A DNA stretch of 64,000 nt from Palaemon carinicauda (Eukaryota > Arthropoda > Malacostraca > Decapoda > Palaemonidae). Numbering within the stretch: the stretch's first letter is position 1; the number at the start of each line of letters is the position of its first letter. The DNA lies in contig NC_090729.1 in the NCBI RefSeq assembly GCF_036898095.1, positions 76,572,789-76,636,788 on the forward strand, read 5' to 3'. The notes under the pieces are model-generated. The model was given only the letters and a program-made list of their open reading frames with translations. It made no database searches and was not told the DNA's origin. A program made the position numbers and the translations under genes. Positions 10,093-22,636 of this stretch are shown here, piece after piece.

Positions 10093-12290
10093 CGTTTAGA
10101 TCACGTTACGAGCAGCCACCACAGGACTTATTGAGAATGTGTCTAGGCTCCTGTCAGTTATTTCTTGCAGGTAGCAAGAAGTGAATGTTGTTTGACGTTT
10201 CCACCTACCTGCTTTTAGTACCAGCTGAACAGAAAAATTATTTTGGAATGCCAGGGAAGTACTTACTCCCTTGACATCATGGGCAGGGGGACGTCTACCT
10301 GACGTTGAGGTATCTGAGGCCCGTGCCCTTTTCTATTACTCGCCTGATCCAAGAGATTGAGTTCTTCATAATTCTCCTCTTGGTCTTCCCCGTGCTGACG
10401 AACAGCTTGTTGATCTGGGGTCGCGCGCTCTTCTCATCCTTATGAGATATAACCTCATCTTTCTTATGAGGCATAGTTACAGTTGATCAGTATCGTCTGT
10501 CACTGTTCAGAGACTCCCAATCCTAACGGGGCTAAATCTAGGATTCGCTAAGGACAGATTTTTAGTCTTTGCAACACTCAGGGACAAAACCGAGTGTGAC
10601 CTGCCAACCATCCCCTGGAATGGGTGATGACGTACGAAAGACGACGTAGCTCGCTGACTCTACCTGCATAGGTCAGAGCTAAAAGAAAACCATCTTTGAG
10701 GTCAAGTCCTTATCCAATGCTTGACGTAGAGGCTCATAAGGGCCTCCTTTCTGTGAATGTAAGACCCTGACAATGTTCCAAGGAGGTGGTCTAACTTTCA
10801 AATGAGGGCAGGAATGCTTGAAGTTCCATATGAGGAGTGACAATTCCGTCGAGGAAGAAACGTTAACTTAATACAATTCGAAGACAATGTTCAAGGCTGA
10901 ACAAAAATTTCACCACCGACACCGAGTGAATTTTTCCCCCCCTGAGGAACAGTAAAAACTCGGCTACTGCTGGAATACCGGCACTGAGTGGAGAGATACC
11001 CCATCAATAACCTCCACCACAAAAGATGGACCACTTTGCCTGATACACCATAGACGATGACTCCTGGAGGTCTCTTGCCATGCGCATGGCAACCGGCTTC
11101 AAAAAGCCTCTCTTGCGAGTACAGTAGTTCCGGGATAGCCTCAAGGTGTGAAGACCTAACCATGGTATCGCTTGGTGGAAAATCTTCACGTGAGGTAGTC
11201 TGAGTAGCTCAAAAAGTAGAGGGAACTCTCTTGGTACCTCTGTGAGCAGATATAGAGGGTCCGGAAACCATTCTCTGTTGTCACAGCAGATCCCGCAGTC
11301 TTTGCTAGATTTTGCGATGTCCTTACCCTGTTCAATACCCTCCTTACTAGGCAGAAGGAGGGGAATGCATAGACATCCATCCTATCCCAAGGGTGTTGAA
11401 AAGCATCCTGCTTGAATGCTTATGGTTCTGGTACTGGTGAGTGGTACATCAGAAGTTCCCGACGTCACGTACAGGTTGATTGTCCATTCGGAGCCAACTA
11501 TCTGAGTCCTCCTGTTCAGATTATTCGCAAGTACATTCTTCTTGCCCCAGATAAAGTGGGCTCTTGAGGCTACCAAATTTTCTTCCATCCACCTTAGGAT
11601 TTTTACAGCTAGCAGATATAGATACTGTGTAAAGGTCTCTCCTTGTTTATTTGAGTAGGGCACTACTGTAGTGTTGACACTCATCAGCACTACATATTGC
11701 CCTGAAAGGAGCTGATGAAAGTACCTGAAGGTCAGGTAGGCTGCCCTCATTTCCAGAAGGTTTTGTGGCACTGCCATTCGGATTTGGACAAAGTCTGGAT
11801 GATGTACGGTGTAAGAGATGAGCCTCCCCTTCTTTTAATGTGTCTGTAAAGAGCAACAAATCCAGGGGAGGAGAGAGAGGATCTGCTCCTCTGAGGAGTT
11901 TGGTGTCTGATATCCACCAACTCAGGTCTCTCTTCTGTCCGGGTCCCACTAGCACTAGGGTACTCGGTGGGTCTCTGTGTAAAGATCAGGTCATCAGCTG
12001 TCACTATAGAGACTGTATGTGGAGACGGCCATGGGGAACTAACTTCGAGAGATGTTACATGTCCCAGCCATTTTGCCACTGGTGCTAGCAATTTGCCTCT
12101 CCAGAGAAAGCTCTGCCAGTACTTGATCCCCTAACAGAAAGACCTTGCTTAGTGTGGTCTCGAACAAAGGTGGACCAGTCTGAAGATGGTCGGTCTGTGA
12201 AGGGGAAGCTATATGCCATACCTCTTCGCAAGGGCGAGCTTTGGCAAGGCGAATGCTGGTAAGGTGCCCTGGCTTGCACACCTCTTCTTA
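10093..12290 (-). pseudogene. DIRS-like element F: decayed RNase H and tyrosine recombinase
   Basis: Reading right to left, 12,090-11,380 encodes RNase H remnants, with a substitution-altered NTTVVPYSNKQGETF block and a KNVLANNLNRR block. Next comes the linker motif YAFPSF near 11,370. The recombinase C-terminus ends at about 10,093 and includes WKRQTTFTSCYLQEIT and SISPVVAA. The nucleophile-type Tyr is still present in CYLQE. Frames are broken by several stops and shifts. The order RNase H then recombinase is the DIRS order. I see no intact polymerase region upstream. Confidence 0.7.
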
Positions 12291-13775
12291 TTTGTCCTGC
12301 TGGGAGTGTGTACTCCCAAGGTGATAGCTGGAAAAGCGAGCCTTTCTCAGCTCTTTCAGGTAATTGTTACCTGTGTGCAATTGCGAGGAGTGTGCCATGA
12401 TCATAGGACAAAAACTGGTAGAGCATGCTCGTTCCAGTTCGCCCAAGAACAAGGTGAGAATTGGAACTGTGCACTGATTTGTGCACCTTTCCCAGTTCTC
12501 AAAGGTAACGGATCTAACCGTGTGTGCCTTTCTCAGCTCCCACAGGTATCACGACGTAGAACTCGCCTTTATTCTAGACCTTGCTTCTTGAGTGTAAGGG
12601 TCTTGATGGAAAGACTCGCCCTAAAGAGAACACTATGCGTAGAAGTAGTGAGACGCCTCTCTTAGTCAGGAAGACGAGCTCGTCTGCCCACCTTACTCGG
12701 TGAATGGATACGCAGCACTGCACAAGATTTCCTTACAAAACTAGTCTGTGTTCATACCCAAGTAGGATACACCAGGGTATTTTTGTACGACCTGTCTCCC
12801 GAAGCAGCCTCGTGAGTAGCGTTATGCACTCCTACAGGAGGAGGCATTCCTTCATAAAAGGCTATTACGACTGCGGGGGACAGATTGTTCCTGCAGTTTA
12901 CCTGTGAGGAAAAAAAAACCCCCACAATCATCGGAAACCGGGAAGGGCTCTGGACTACCTGGTCAACCAACACCCAGTAGGATGGTCAACCATACGCCAG
13001 GATTGTGCCTATTGCCCCCTCCTAGGGGTTAGGAAGTTCCATTGAGTGGAACAAGCGACCTTGACCCTCAAGCGAAAAGTCAATTCTCCTCGGTTCCTCT
13101 CACGGGGTCTAGAGATTGCGTAGCAAGTAACATCTCAAGTTGATGTCAAGACATGCAACCAGTTACACACACCTGCTACGAAAGGGCGGAGGATCTTGCT
13201 TTAACTGCCACCAATCCAAAGAGAGTTGGCCGAATAAATATGTCATAATCGGTAAACCAACAAATCTCCTTAGCGATCGCTTTTGGGCAAGAGACCGGTC
13301 AGTAACGATCAATCGCACACAACTACTTCTGAAAGGTAAGATTAAAATGTTTTCAATGTTTTCTTGGACAGGTAATGTAAGCAGAAGTCCATCTACAAAC
13401 ACTTAACACAGACCAGGGATACGGACGATCATACAGGCATAACCCAAATTATGAGTTGTGTCCAGAACTCGGTTGGAAAACGTTGATAAACGTTTGTAAC
13501 TGAGACCTCCTCCTTCCAAAGAACGACAAAAAAATTTGCATTTCTTCGTCTCTGATTGGTAAAACTGGTATAAGTTTTGAATGTTCCCTTTCAGGAAACA
13601 AAAACACTTGTGTGAACTTTCAGAATTTTTAAAAACTAAGACCTCCAATAAAAGTTAGGAAGGAACTACCTGGGATGAAGGGAGAGAGCATACCCAGTAT
13701 GTCTGGTTACGGGAAGGAAGAAGAGTAATACAGTACATAAGCTGGTTTCCAGTATGGAGTACAGTATAGCCATTG
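12290..13775. other. Unassigned region inside the F/G retroelement mosaic
   Basis: No frame resembles a reverse transcriptase or other known domain. Blocks such as ctttctcagctc and cccacaggta recur between 12,330 and 12,550, suggesting decayed low-complexity gag sequence, but this is not certain. The junction between elements F and G must lie here or just to the right. Confidence 0.3.
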
Positions 13776-13777
13776 TC

Positions 13778-13965
13778 ATTATTATTATTATTTGCTAAGC
13801 TACAACTCTAGTTAAAAAAGCAAGATGCTATAAGCCCAGGGGCCCCAGCAGGGAAAATAGCCCAGTGAGGATAAGAAACAAGGAAAAATTAAATTTTTAA
13901 GATCTGTAACAACATTAACATAAATATTTCATATATAAACTATATTTTCTAATTGTAAGATGGTC
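13778..13965 (-). mobile_element. 3' end fragment of the 31.7-kb LINE family
   Basis: Starts with an ATT-repeat tail, then gctaagctacaactctagtt, gcaagatgctataagcccag and aaaatagcccagtgagga. This is the same order and strand as 31,705-31,950. Noncoding and 5'-truncated. Confidence 0.8.
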
Positions 13966-14399
13966 TATAGTACTCGTCGGCAAAAAAATTGCTGCCCGCA
14001 TATGCACATATCCGTCTGCAGACCCACGTAACCTCTTTGCCTCCGAAAAACATTTGACAAGTCTGAGCCCACTTGCAGGAATAATGTATGTGCGATGAAT
14101 CGCAACATTATTGCCCAAGGAACTTTTACTATTTTCAAGATGTGAGCACATGTGCCCAGGAAAACAAAACATACAGCTAGTGTAGTAATCATAGCTCCGT
14201 TGGTTTGGCTGCCCGCGTTGTGAGAGGGGCTTACTAACGTTCGTAAATGTAATGAGAAGCTGACAACGTTCGTCTGTCCACCTTGTGGGCAGGGCTTGCT
14301 ACCGTTCATAAACATAAGCAGAAGCTAATACCTCTCCCTTGGGAACAAAGGCTTGAAATCATAACCTTATAAGGGTATGTATACTGTATATCACAAGCT

Positions 14400-15340
14400 C
14401 GTTGCACTAGTGTTCTGAAGAGCTCTCGATTTTGTAGGGCAACAAAGCCCAAGAAAATAACCCAGAAGAATTATATTTCCAGAAACTTGACGTCTAACGA
14501 GAACTCATCGTGTCCAGGGGCACACTGACGCATACAGCTAACTCAAGCCATCGGAAGTAAATTGTATTTGGGGCAATAATCCTGAGGTTTTCCCATGGCG
14601 AGAGCGCATGCTCCACAGGAGTTCATTTCAATCTTTTATAGAGTTTTAACGAACACCTGCAGTTGTGCAAAACTTCTCAGGGATGAGAGTTACCCATGCA
14701 GAAGTGAAGTCTTGCATGAGGGGTTTGTCATCTCAGAATGCCAAGAACACAAACACTAGGCAGCTTCGTATAGGCTTGCCAGCAAGTCCTGGCGAGTGTC
14801 TACAAACGCTGGCGATCGTCCACAAACGCTTGCAAACGCACGTGAACCACCATCTGATACTAGCAAACGCTAGCGAGCACCCGCAAAGCACTGCAAGCGC
14901 GCAAGATAATCAGTGAAAGAGAATTAGAAACCGTCAGCATTGAATCTCCTTTACGATTAAACCCAGTAGCGTACGCTACTATAGCGCTAGCGAGAAGGGT
15001 TTCACAAACCTGCCATTTGTGCTAAGGCGAGGGTTTCACAAATCTGCCAAGGGTATTAAGGCGAGGCGAGAGTCTTACAAACCCTTGCCTCTCCTCTTAG
15101 TACTCCTACCACCGAAAAGGGGGTTGGTGAATAGCCGTATGTCATCCCCTCGGAAGGGAACAAAAAACGCTGTGCTACACTTGAAGACCAGCTGTTTCTT
15201 CCTCGTTAGGCGCAGGTCCCAAAAAGCTTGGCCTCACAAAGCTCTAAGAGCCTTGTTGTGCCCAAAGGCACGAAGTGGCAATAACCTTGAAGAGTTAAGG
15301 CCTACGAGACTCGTCGATGGGAGAGGAGGCAGACAGACCT
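14400..15340 (-). other. DIRS-associated noncoding or decayed region of element G
   Basis: Contains gagagcgcatgctccacagg and further blocks that reappear in the same order at 47,730-47,900. Between about 14,770 and 14,900 a short degenerate GC-rich repeat (aacgctggcgatcgtccacaa-like) recurs. By position it should correspond to the recombinase end of element G, but I cannot recover YR motifs. Confidence 0.35.
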
Positions 15341-15499
15341 TTTATTGGCCTAGAGTGATAGTGACTGGTGGCTGGAGTACAGTACCTATAACTGGTGCCA
15401 CGGCAGTAGCTGTCAAACCAGGCTCACGTTCTACCTGTTGAAATACGAAGGAATCACTCAGCGAGTGATCTATGTTACTCCCTCCCAAGAAAGGAGAGC

Positions 15500-17115
15500 A
15501 GACAGCTCTCAATGGAAAAGGAGGGTCATTGAAAAATTGACCGATATTCTGGTCTTGTTGAGTACCCTCCTCATCAAACAGAATGGGGGAAAGGCGTACG
15601 CGTTGATGTTGTCCCACCGTTGTTGGAAGGCATCTTGCCAGAGCGCCTTGGGATCCGGGACTGGGGGGAAGTACAGTGGAATCTTGAAGATCAGCGCTGT
15701 CGCGAACAGATCCACAGTCGGGGAACCCCACAAGGTCAGGACTTTGTTGGCAACTAGATGACACAAAGATCATTCGATACTCACTATCTGAGACGCTCTG
15801 CTCAGATTGTCAGTGAGCACATTCCTCTTGTCTGGAATGAAACGTGCCGATAGTAGAATTGAGCAGACTTCGGTCCATCTCAGTATCTCTACTGCAAGAT
15901 GGGATAGCTGCTTCGAAAAGGTACCTCCTTGCTTGTTGAAGTAAGCCGCTACTGTGGTGTTGTCGCTTATCACCACCACAGAATGACCTGCCAGGTATTG
16001 TTGGAACTGCTGAAGGGCCAACAAACCGGCCTTCATCTCGAGACGATTTATATAGAGGCACTTTTCTGATTCTGACCACAGGCATGAGGTCCTGTGGTAC
16101 AGAACGTGGGCCACCCCCATTTCTTTGAAGCGTTTGAAAACAGCATTAAATCCGGGGGAAGGACGAGAAGATCCACTCCTCTTCGTAGGTTCTCGTCTGT
16201 CACCCACCACTGGCAGTCCGTCCGTTCAGCAGGACCCATAGGGATCATGACGTCCAGGGAATCGCAACCTTGATTCCACCGGGACTTGAGCTGCCACTGG
16301 AGAGATCTCATCCTGAGGCGATGGTTTGGAACTAGACGACCCAAGGATGAAAGGTGAGCAAGGAGACATAACCACGATTGGGTTGGAAGCTCTTCTCGAC
16401 TGAGGAAAGGGATTGCGACCCCTCTCAGCCTTGCTATCCTGTCGTCTGATGGGAAGGCTTTGTGGAAATTGGTGTCTATAATCATGCCTAGGTAAGCCAG
16501 TCTTTGAGTGGGAAGCAGAGAGGACTTCTCGAGATTTACCATGATCCCCATATCCGGGCAAAGTCGTAGAAGTTTGTCTCGGTGTCGAAGAAGGGATGAC
16601 TGAGTCTGCTAGGATCAGCCAGTCATCCAGTTAACGGAGGAGACGGATGCCAATCCTGTGTGCCCACGATGATATTAGGGTGAACACTTCTGGTGAAATC
16701 CTGTGGTGCTGTGGAGAGACCGAAACACAGCACCTTGAACTGGTAACCCTTGTGGTCTAGGCTGAACCTAAGTACTTCCTTGAAGACGGATGGACTGGGA
16801 TCTGGAAGTACATGTCCTTCAGATCCAGTATACACATGAAGTCTTGCGGCTTCACTGCAAGACTGACCGTGTTTGCGGTCTCCATGGTGAACGGAGTTTG
16901 CTTCAATCTGGACCTCTGCCCTAAGGGCCTGCCCCCTTGTTGATCCCATGGCAAGGGAGCTAAATGACACCGGATTTGTCCTCGGGGAGGTAGGGATGTT
17001 GTGAACGGGATGCGATATCCCTGATTGATTACAGAAATCATCCAGGAATCTGCCCCGAGTTGCTACCACCTGTCTGCGCAACCTTGTAGGCATCCCCCCA
17101 CTGGCGGACATGCAG
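15500..17115 (-). pseudogene. DIRS-like element G: reverse transcriptase-RNase H relic
   Basis: Minus-strand frames give LDLKDMYFQIPVHPSSRKYL (polymerase motif A), VLCFGLSTAP (motif B) and LDDWLI (motif C), then GMIIDTNFHKAFPSDDRI. The RNase H blocks VVISDNTTVAAYFNKQGGTF and KRNVLTDNLSRASQIV follow. The Tyr codon expected before LDD reads TAA (16,633-16,631), and the frame changes several times, so it is dead. The order and wording match the intact copies at 42.3-44.6 kb and 51.5-53.4 kb, although this copy belongs to the E/F subgroup. Confidence 0.85.
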
Positions 17116-17129
17116 GGGGACTGCCAATC

Positions 17130-18060
17130 CTAGCGCTTGCGGCCTCGGCTGCTCCCTCTAGGATTCTTCCCTCCCCAGGAGAACTTATTGCCTTTCTTGT
17201 CCTTGACCGGAAAGGGCTTAGACACCACTGTCTTTGCTGCCATTGTCTTGGTGGGACGTGGCTGCTGGGGTGCTGGAGGTTTATAGGGCTTGAATGTCAA
17301 AGCTCTATGTAGGAGGGAGTCTTGGTGACTTCCTCCACCTTTCAGCAGCCTGCTCCACGTCCTTAGGCTCAAACAGGTTCGTTCCCATAACGGAATAATG
17401 TCTGAGCCTGTAAATTTCGGTGCTAGGGGCCTCCCGGTATTGTCTTGGAGTCCTTTGACTCCCTCCTGGGAGGGATGCAGGACTCCAACAACGACAGAGG
17501 CAGGCTCTTCTCCACCCTTATTCGAGAGGACTTTACCGCACGAGGTGGGGTTTCCCTCAATGGTGTGATGGGGGAATTTCTCACCTCACGTGACTCTCCT
17601 TTGGACAGGAAATCCTCGTCCGAAGGGGAGGGAGAAAAGTCGGAAGGGGGAGGGTGCCTGCCTCGAAGACTTACGCGGAGACAGCTTCGTCCTCGGAGAA
17701 GTTACCGCGTCCGAAACTCCTCTTTACCTCTTCAGGGGAGTAGATGCAGTTAAGGATTTGTGGCCCAACTCAGAGAGAACAGGCTTGAAAGCCTGTGCTA
17801 CCGCTCTGATTAGAGCCCCAAACCAGGGCTGCCGGCTGATAGCTGCGCTGTCAGACACTCCCTCTGGAGGGGGAGTCGCCTGTAAGAAGAAAGAAGATAA
17901 GGAAGAAATGTCCCTGGACCTTCCTGGAATCTTCCCCCTTACCGGCAAGCGCTCTGTTCTGTGCTTGCAGGGAGGGGGGGGGGATGCGGTGATGACGCCC
18001 TTACCGCGCGTTGTCGTGCAGCCTCGCGCGTGGGAGGGTGTTGACGATTGCACTGGGAGC
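17130..18060 (-). pseudogene. DIRS-like element G: gag relic
   Basis: The frame at 18,053-17,724 contains SRQPWFGALIRAVAQAFKPV, aligning with EQQTWFGPLARALMRVMKPA in element E near 31.6 kb. Downstream Lys/Arg- and Gly-rich sequence near 17,150-17,370 leads into the polymerase region, as in other copies. The gag role is inferred from position upstream of the RT and from basic composition. I recognise no named capsid domain. Confidence 0.6.
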
Positions 18061-18189
18061 GCGCTGGCGTTTAGCGATGGGGAATACCCGAGGCTCGCAC
18101 GCAGGAGACTGCTGGAGCGTTCGCGCGCGCAGGCAAGACTTCATAGAGTGCGCAGGAATCAGATTGACGTGCAGGATTAGAATGAAGAG

Positions 18190-18530
18190 CCCGTGCGGGC
18201 AAAAATAAAAGATCGTCGGCGCGTACTCGCATACCAGAATGTTGGCACGCGCGCGCGGGGCTATCGGCTCGCGCGCGGCTATCGGCTCGCGCGCGTACAA
18301 GTTTGTTGGCGCGACCATCGGCGCAGGCGAGCGTGCAAGACTATTGGCGCGCGCACGAAGGATTATCGGAGCGCGCGCGCGTGCGCGAAAGACTATCGGA
18401 GTGCGTGCGGGAGACCATCGGTACCTGCACGCGGAAAAGATCGTCGGCGCTTGCGAGCGTAAGAAGATCATCAGCGCTTGCGCGCTTAAGAAAATCGGCA
18501 AGCGCACGCGCGTTCACGCGCTAATAGGTT
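18190..18530 (-). repeat. CpG-dense Arg-codon repeat of DIRS gag
   Basis: About 340 bases made of gcgcgcg and atcggcgcgcg-like units, far more GC- and CpG-rich than the surrounding DNA. Both strands read as Arg/Ala-rich peptides, so the translations are not evidence by themselves. By position it matches the Arg/Asp/His repeat of element E at 35.3-36.2 kb and was probably the basic low-complexity part of gag. Confidence 0.6.
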
Positions 18531-18532
18531 GA

Positions 18533-19390
18533 AGGGTCAGCTGGCAGGACGATCAGGAACTGGGATGTGTCCTTAAAAAAGGGCGGGCATCCCCGATGAG
18601 GACCGTAAGCAGGTCTGCTTTAGAGTCCAGGACCGAAGTCCTTCGTTGCACCGCAAGGTTGCGCTGGAAGTTCGGTAGGTCAGCTGGCAGGACGATCAGG
18701 AACTGGGATGTGCCCTTTGGAAGGGCCAGCATCCACCAATGGGACCATGAAAGGTCCGTGTTAGAGTCCAGGACCGAAGTCCAAAGGACCACGTTGCAGC
18801 ACAAGGTAGAGGTCCCTGGAAGTTCAGCTTGATCTTCCGAGGCGGAGTCTCTATGAGAGACCTCTCCCGCGAACAAGAGAGGTGCCCTTTGTAGAAGAGA
18901 CTTGAAGACACTCGTGGTGACGCCCCTTAGGGCCGTTGGATCAGCAAGCTGACCTTATCAGTAATGATCCTCCGAAGAGGAGTCTCTATGAGTGGTCTCT
19001 CTCGCAAACGAGAGGTGACACTTCATAGAAGAGACCTGAAGACACTCGTGGTGACGCCTCTTAGGGCTGGTGGATCAGCAAGCTGACCTTAGCAGTAGCG
19101 ATTCTCCGAAGACAAGTCTTTATGAGTGGCCTCTCTCGCGAACGAGAGAGGTGAACACTTCGTAGAAGAGACTTGCCAAGACTGTGCTCCACCCCTGAAG
19201 GAAGAGAAACTCAGCAAGGGGGGAGAAAAGTCTGGCCGAAGGGCAGCAACAGTAGTCGAAGGTGATGAATTTATTAAGGTATGTGGAGTTCTCTCTCTGA
19301 AGAGAGAAAACCTCACACTTAGGGAGGAAACCTCCCTCGGAAGGGAAGTTGTCCAACCCCTGGAGGCGAACCTCCATTAGCGTTCTAAGA
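18533..19390 (-). repeat. Tandem repeats in the gag/leader of element G
   Basis: Two ~140-base units start at about 18,535 and 18,675 (ggtcagctggcaggacgatc...agtccaggaccgaagtcc). At least three ~125-base units follow from about 18,834 (tccgaagaggagtctctatg...gacactcgtggtgacgcc...tcagcaagctgacc). Versions of the second unit recur in element E near 36,945-37,060, so the repeats belong to the retroelement and not to the host. Confidence 0.75.
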
Positions 19391-20160
19391 TGATCTGAAG
19401 TGCTTGCATGTTGTAACGGGAGAACTTCTAAGAGAAGGGATAACGCCCATGACGACGTCCTCTAAGGGACGGCAGCGACAGCAGAATCAACCGGCATGAA
19501 CAGGACAGCTCTGCTTCGTTGGCACTCTTCAGTCGAACGAAGAAAAACTGCATATTTAACTGGGAAAATAAAATTAAATAATTATTTTAACAAAAATTCC
19601 CTAGGGAGGAACTCCGAAGAGTAACCCCGAGGGAAAAACATAAAATAAGAATTAAGTATGCACCCACCTACCCCAGATGACGTCCACAGGAGAAGGGAGG
19701 GGGGAGTAACTATAATAAAAAAAGAATTATAATTATCTAATCATCTAAGAATATAATAGTGAGAGCCACTGAACCCCCGAAGGGAAGTGTTCCCCACGGA
19801 AAAGCTGAAAAATTAAAATACAATTAGATTTCACTAAAAATAATTGAAACAAACAAACGGAATAGCAACCTAACCCGCACACGGGAGGGGAGCTACCGTA
19901 ATAGTACGCAGTTGTAGTAAAGGTGAACGACCTCGAGTAGAGAGAGACCGTAGTCAAGCTAAAAATAAGCCACATTCCCTTAGCTGAGAATCCAAGTTTC
20001 CCGTAGGAAAAGAGGAAAAGCGAAGATAATAGATCAATGGTGCACAACTGGCAGCCCCCAGTGAAGCACATCGCGGCTCTCGAAGTTATCATAGAAAACA
20101 CAATATATCACTCTCTGTACAGTAAAAGAAAATAATAAATATAAACATATTACTCCGTCT
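19390..20160 (-). other. 5' leader of a DIRS-like element (G)
   Basis: Noncoding. It aligns in order with 37,250-37,860 of element E through blocks such as gaagagtaaccccgagggaa, aattagatttcactaa and gtgaacgacctcgag. It therefore represents the sequence between gag and the right terminal repeat. Confidence 0.6.
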
Positions 20161-20240
20161 TATGATATAATTACAAATAGTAAAAATCTACTATTTAACA
20201 CACACACACATACATATGTATGTATGTATGTATATGTGTC

Positions 20241-20692
<452 letters not shown>

Positions 20693-20699
20693 ATGTATT

Positions 20700-22560
20700 A
20701 TTCTTTGTGTTTTCTTGTTATTGTTGAATTATCTCGTTATCTATAATCAGTTCATTCACTAAATTCATAATTTCATCACCATCCTCGAATACGAAAGCAG
20801 TCGAGACAAGAGGTGAACGCGTTGTAGTGGTTTGCGGACTGTGGCCAGAGGTAGCACCTGAACTGCCTAGTGTCCGAATGCCGACCACAACCCGACGTTC
20901 ACTACACAACAAATATGCAATGGTGTAATACCCAAAAAAACCTAAGTAACAGGTCAAGAGAACGGAGCTCTGGGCACCACCCCTTGATTTATACTGGGCA
21001 AGGGGACCCAGCTTGAATCTTGGTTTTTATCATACCTTTCATTGGACTAGCTGGATTATAAATAAAGGTATAAGAACATTAGGTGAAAGGGATTATTATA
21101 AGTTACTTGAAAGATTAAAAAAACAGTGGCTGAGTAGGGGAACTCAGTGGTTTAAGGAATTGGAATGAGATGCTGTATTATAAAAAACAAGAAAAAAAAT
21201 ATTTATTTAACCAAAACTGTTAGGATTACAATTACATTGACCCATCAATCCAAATAGAAAATTAAAGGCAAAATTAGCATCCCTTTACATCAAGCTTCAG
21301 CCACAGGATAACCAGATAAACAAATTTTGAAAAAGAATAGAATAATTATTCACATACTGGTCACTCACGTTTACTAAGCCATCTCAAACCAACCACCCAT
21401 AAGAAATATATAAATCTGTGAGAATACTGAACTTCAATACTTTCCCCTGAATCACTACTGTCCTTTCAATATCCAGTTCACCACTAAACTGCAAAGTCAC
21501 TTAAAATAATCATACTCTAAACGGTAAGGCCGCATACGATGCCATGCAGGTCTCTGCAGGCCCACAATAACAATGTCTCAAAAATTTTGTCAACAACACG
21601 AGCAATCGCCAATGGCCTTATAATACATTGGTGGTGGTGTTATTCATTCAAACACATGATGGTACTTACAGTTCACAGGCAGTGAAAAATGAATACAGAG
21701 CAGACACACCCACCACTACACACTGGTAACAGGCCATCAACCACATTCATAATTGTTATGAGCAGTACTAGACAGATACTCTGTTCCTATATACTGTACA
21801 TACAGTGGTCTCGAGTAAACTTCCCTTACAATTGGGAACTTCTGTCAACATAAATGTCTGCCGTATCTGTTCTTTTTTCTTTTCTTGATGAAGGAACCTA
21901 TTCTTGTAAAGTACAGTACTTCTATTTACTCAAACTCTGGTTACACATTCAAACCCTACAAAGACAGAGAGTAGGGTGTGCTGCAAAAATAAATGTTGTT
22001 AAGACAGTTGGTAGGACCAAACGAAAATATATACATACCCCTTAAACATATACATTATGCTTGCAAAACATTTAAACCTATTTAAGAAAAATTGAAATCT
22101 TTACAGTGAATAAAATGTTATAGTACAGTACTGGGGCAGAATATCAGACATTATGACAAAAGGGAATTGATAATGAGAGTTACTTTAAAACATATATAAC
22201 CCAAGCTTGTTATATGTGGAAATGGTTTGTATTTTTCCCAACTATTATTATTTTTTTCCACAGCATATGGCTGTTTGTGAACGTTGTCTAGACGGGAGTA
22301 ACCTCGTTGTTGTGAAGGGAAGGTAACCACCTGAAGTTATATCTAAATTAATATTTATCATAATTTTGAATATTATTCTCTTTTTAAACAGATGCGAAAC
22401 CTGTTTTTATTTTTCTTGTTTTTCTTTTTATATTGTATTTTACATTCATAATTATGGTTTCCTAATACATCTAAATTCCAGTTTTAAAAGTTTGTAAAAT
22501 GATTATTTGGCAACCTTCCAAGTTAGCCAATTTGTCTGAGCTCCGATAGTTTCTTTGCAG
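20700..22560. other. Unassigned AT-rich sequence
   Basis: A minus-strand frame at 20,957-20,718 (ending DGDEIMNLVNELIIDNE) is open but unrecognised. The rest shows no coding signal or repeat I can name. The left end of the hAT element at 22.6 kb should fall here, but I did not find a matching CAGGGGTG terminus. Confidence 0.3.
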
Positions 22561-22636
22561 TCTAAAATAGGAGATATTGCCACAAGACCAGGCATTTATC
22601 ATTGTAGTGTTTTCAGATTAATTTTGCTTAGCTACT

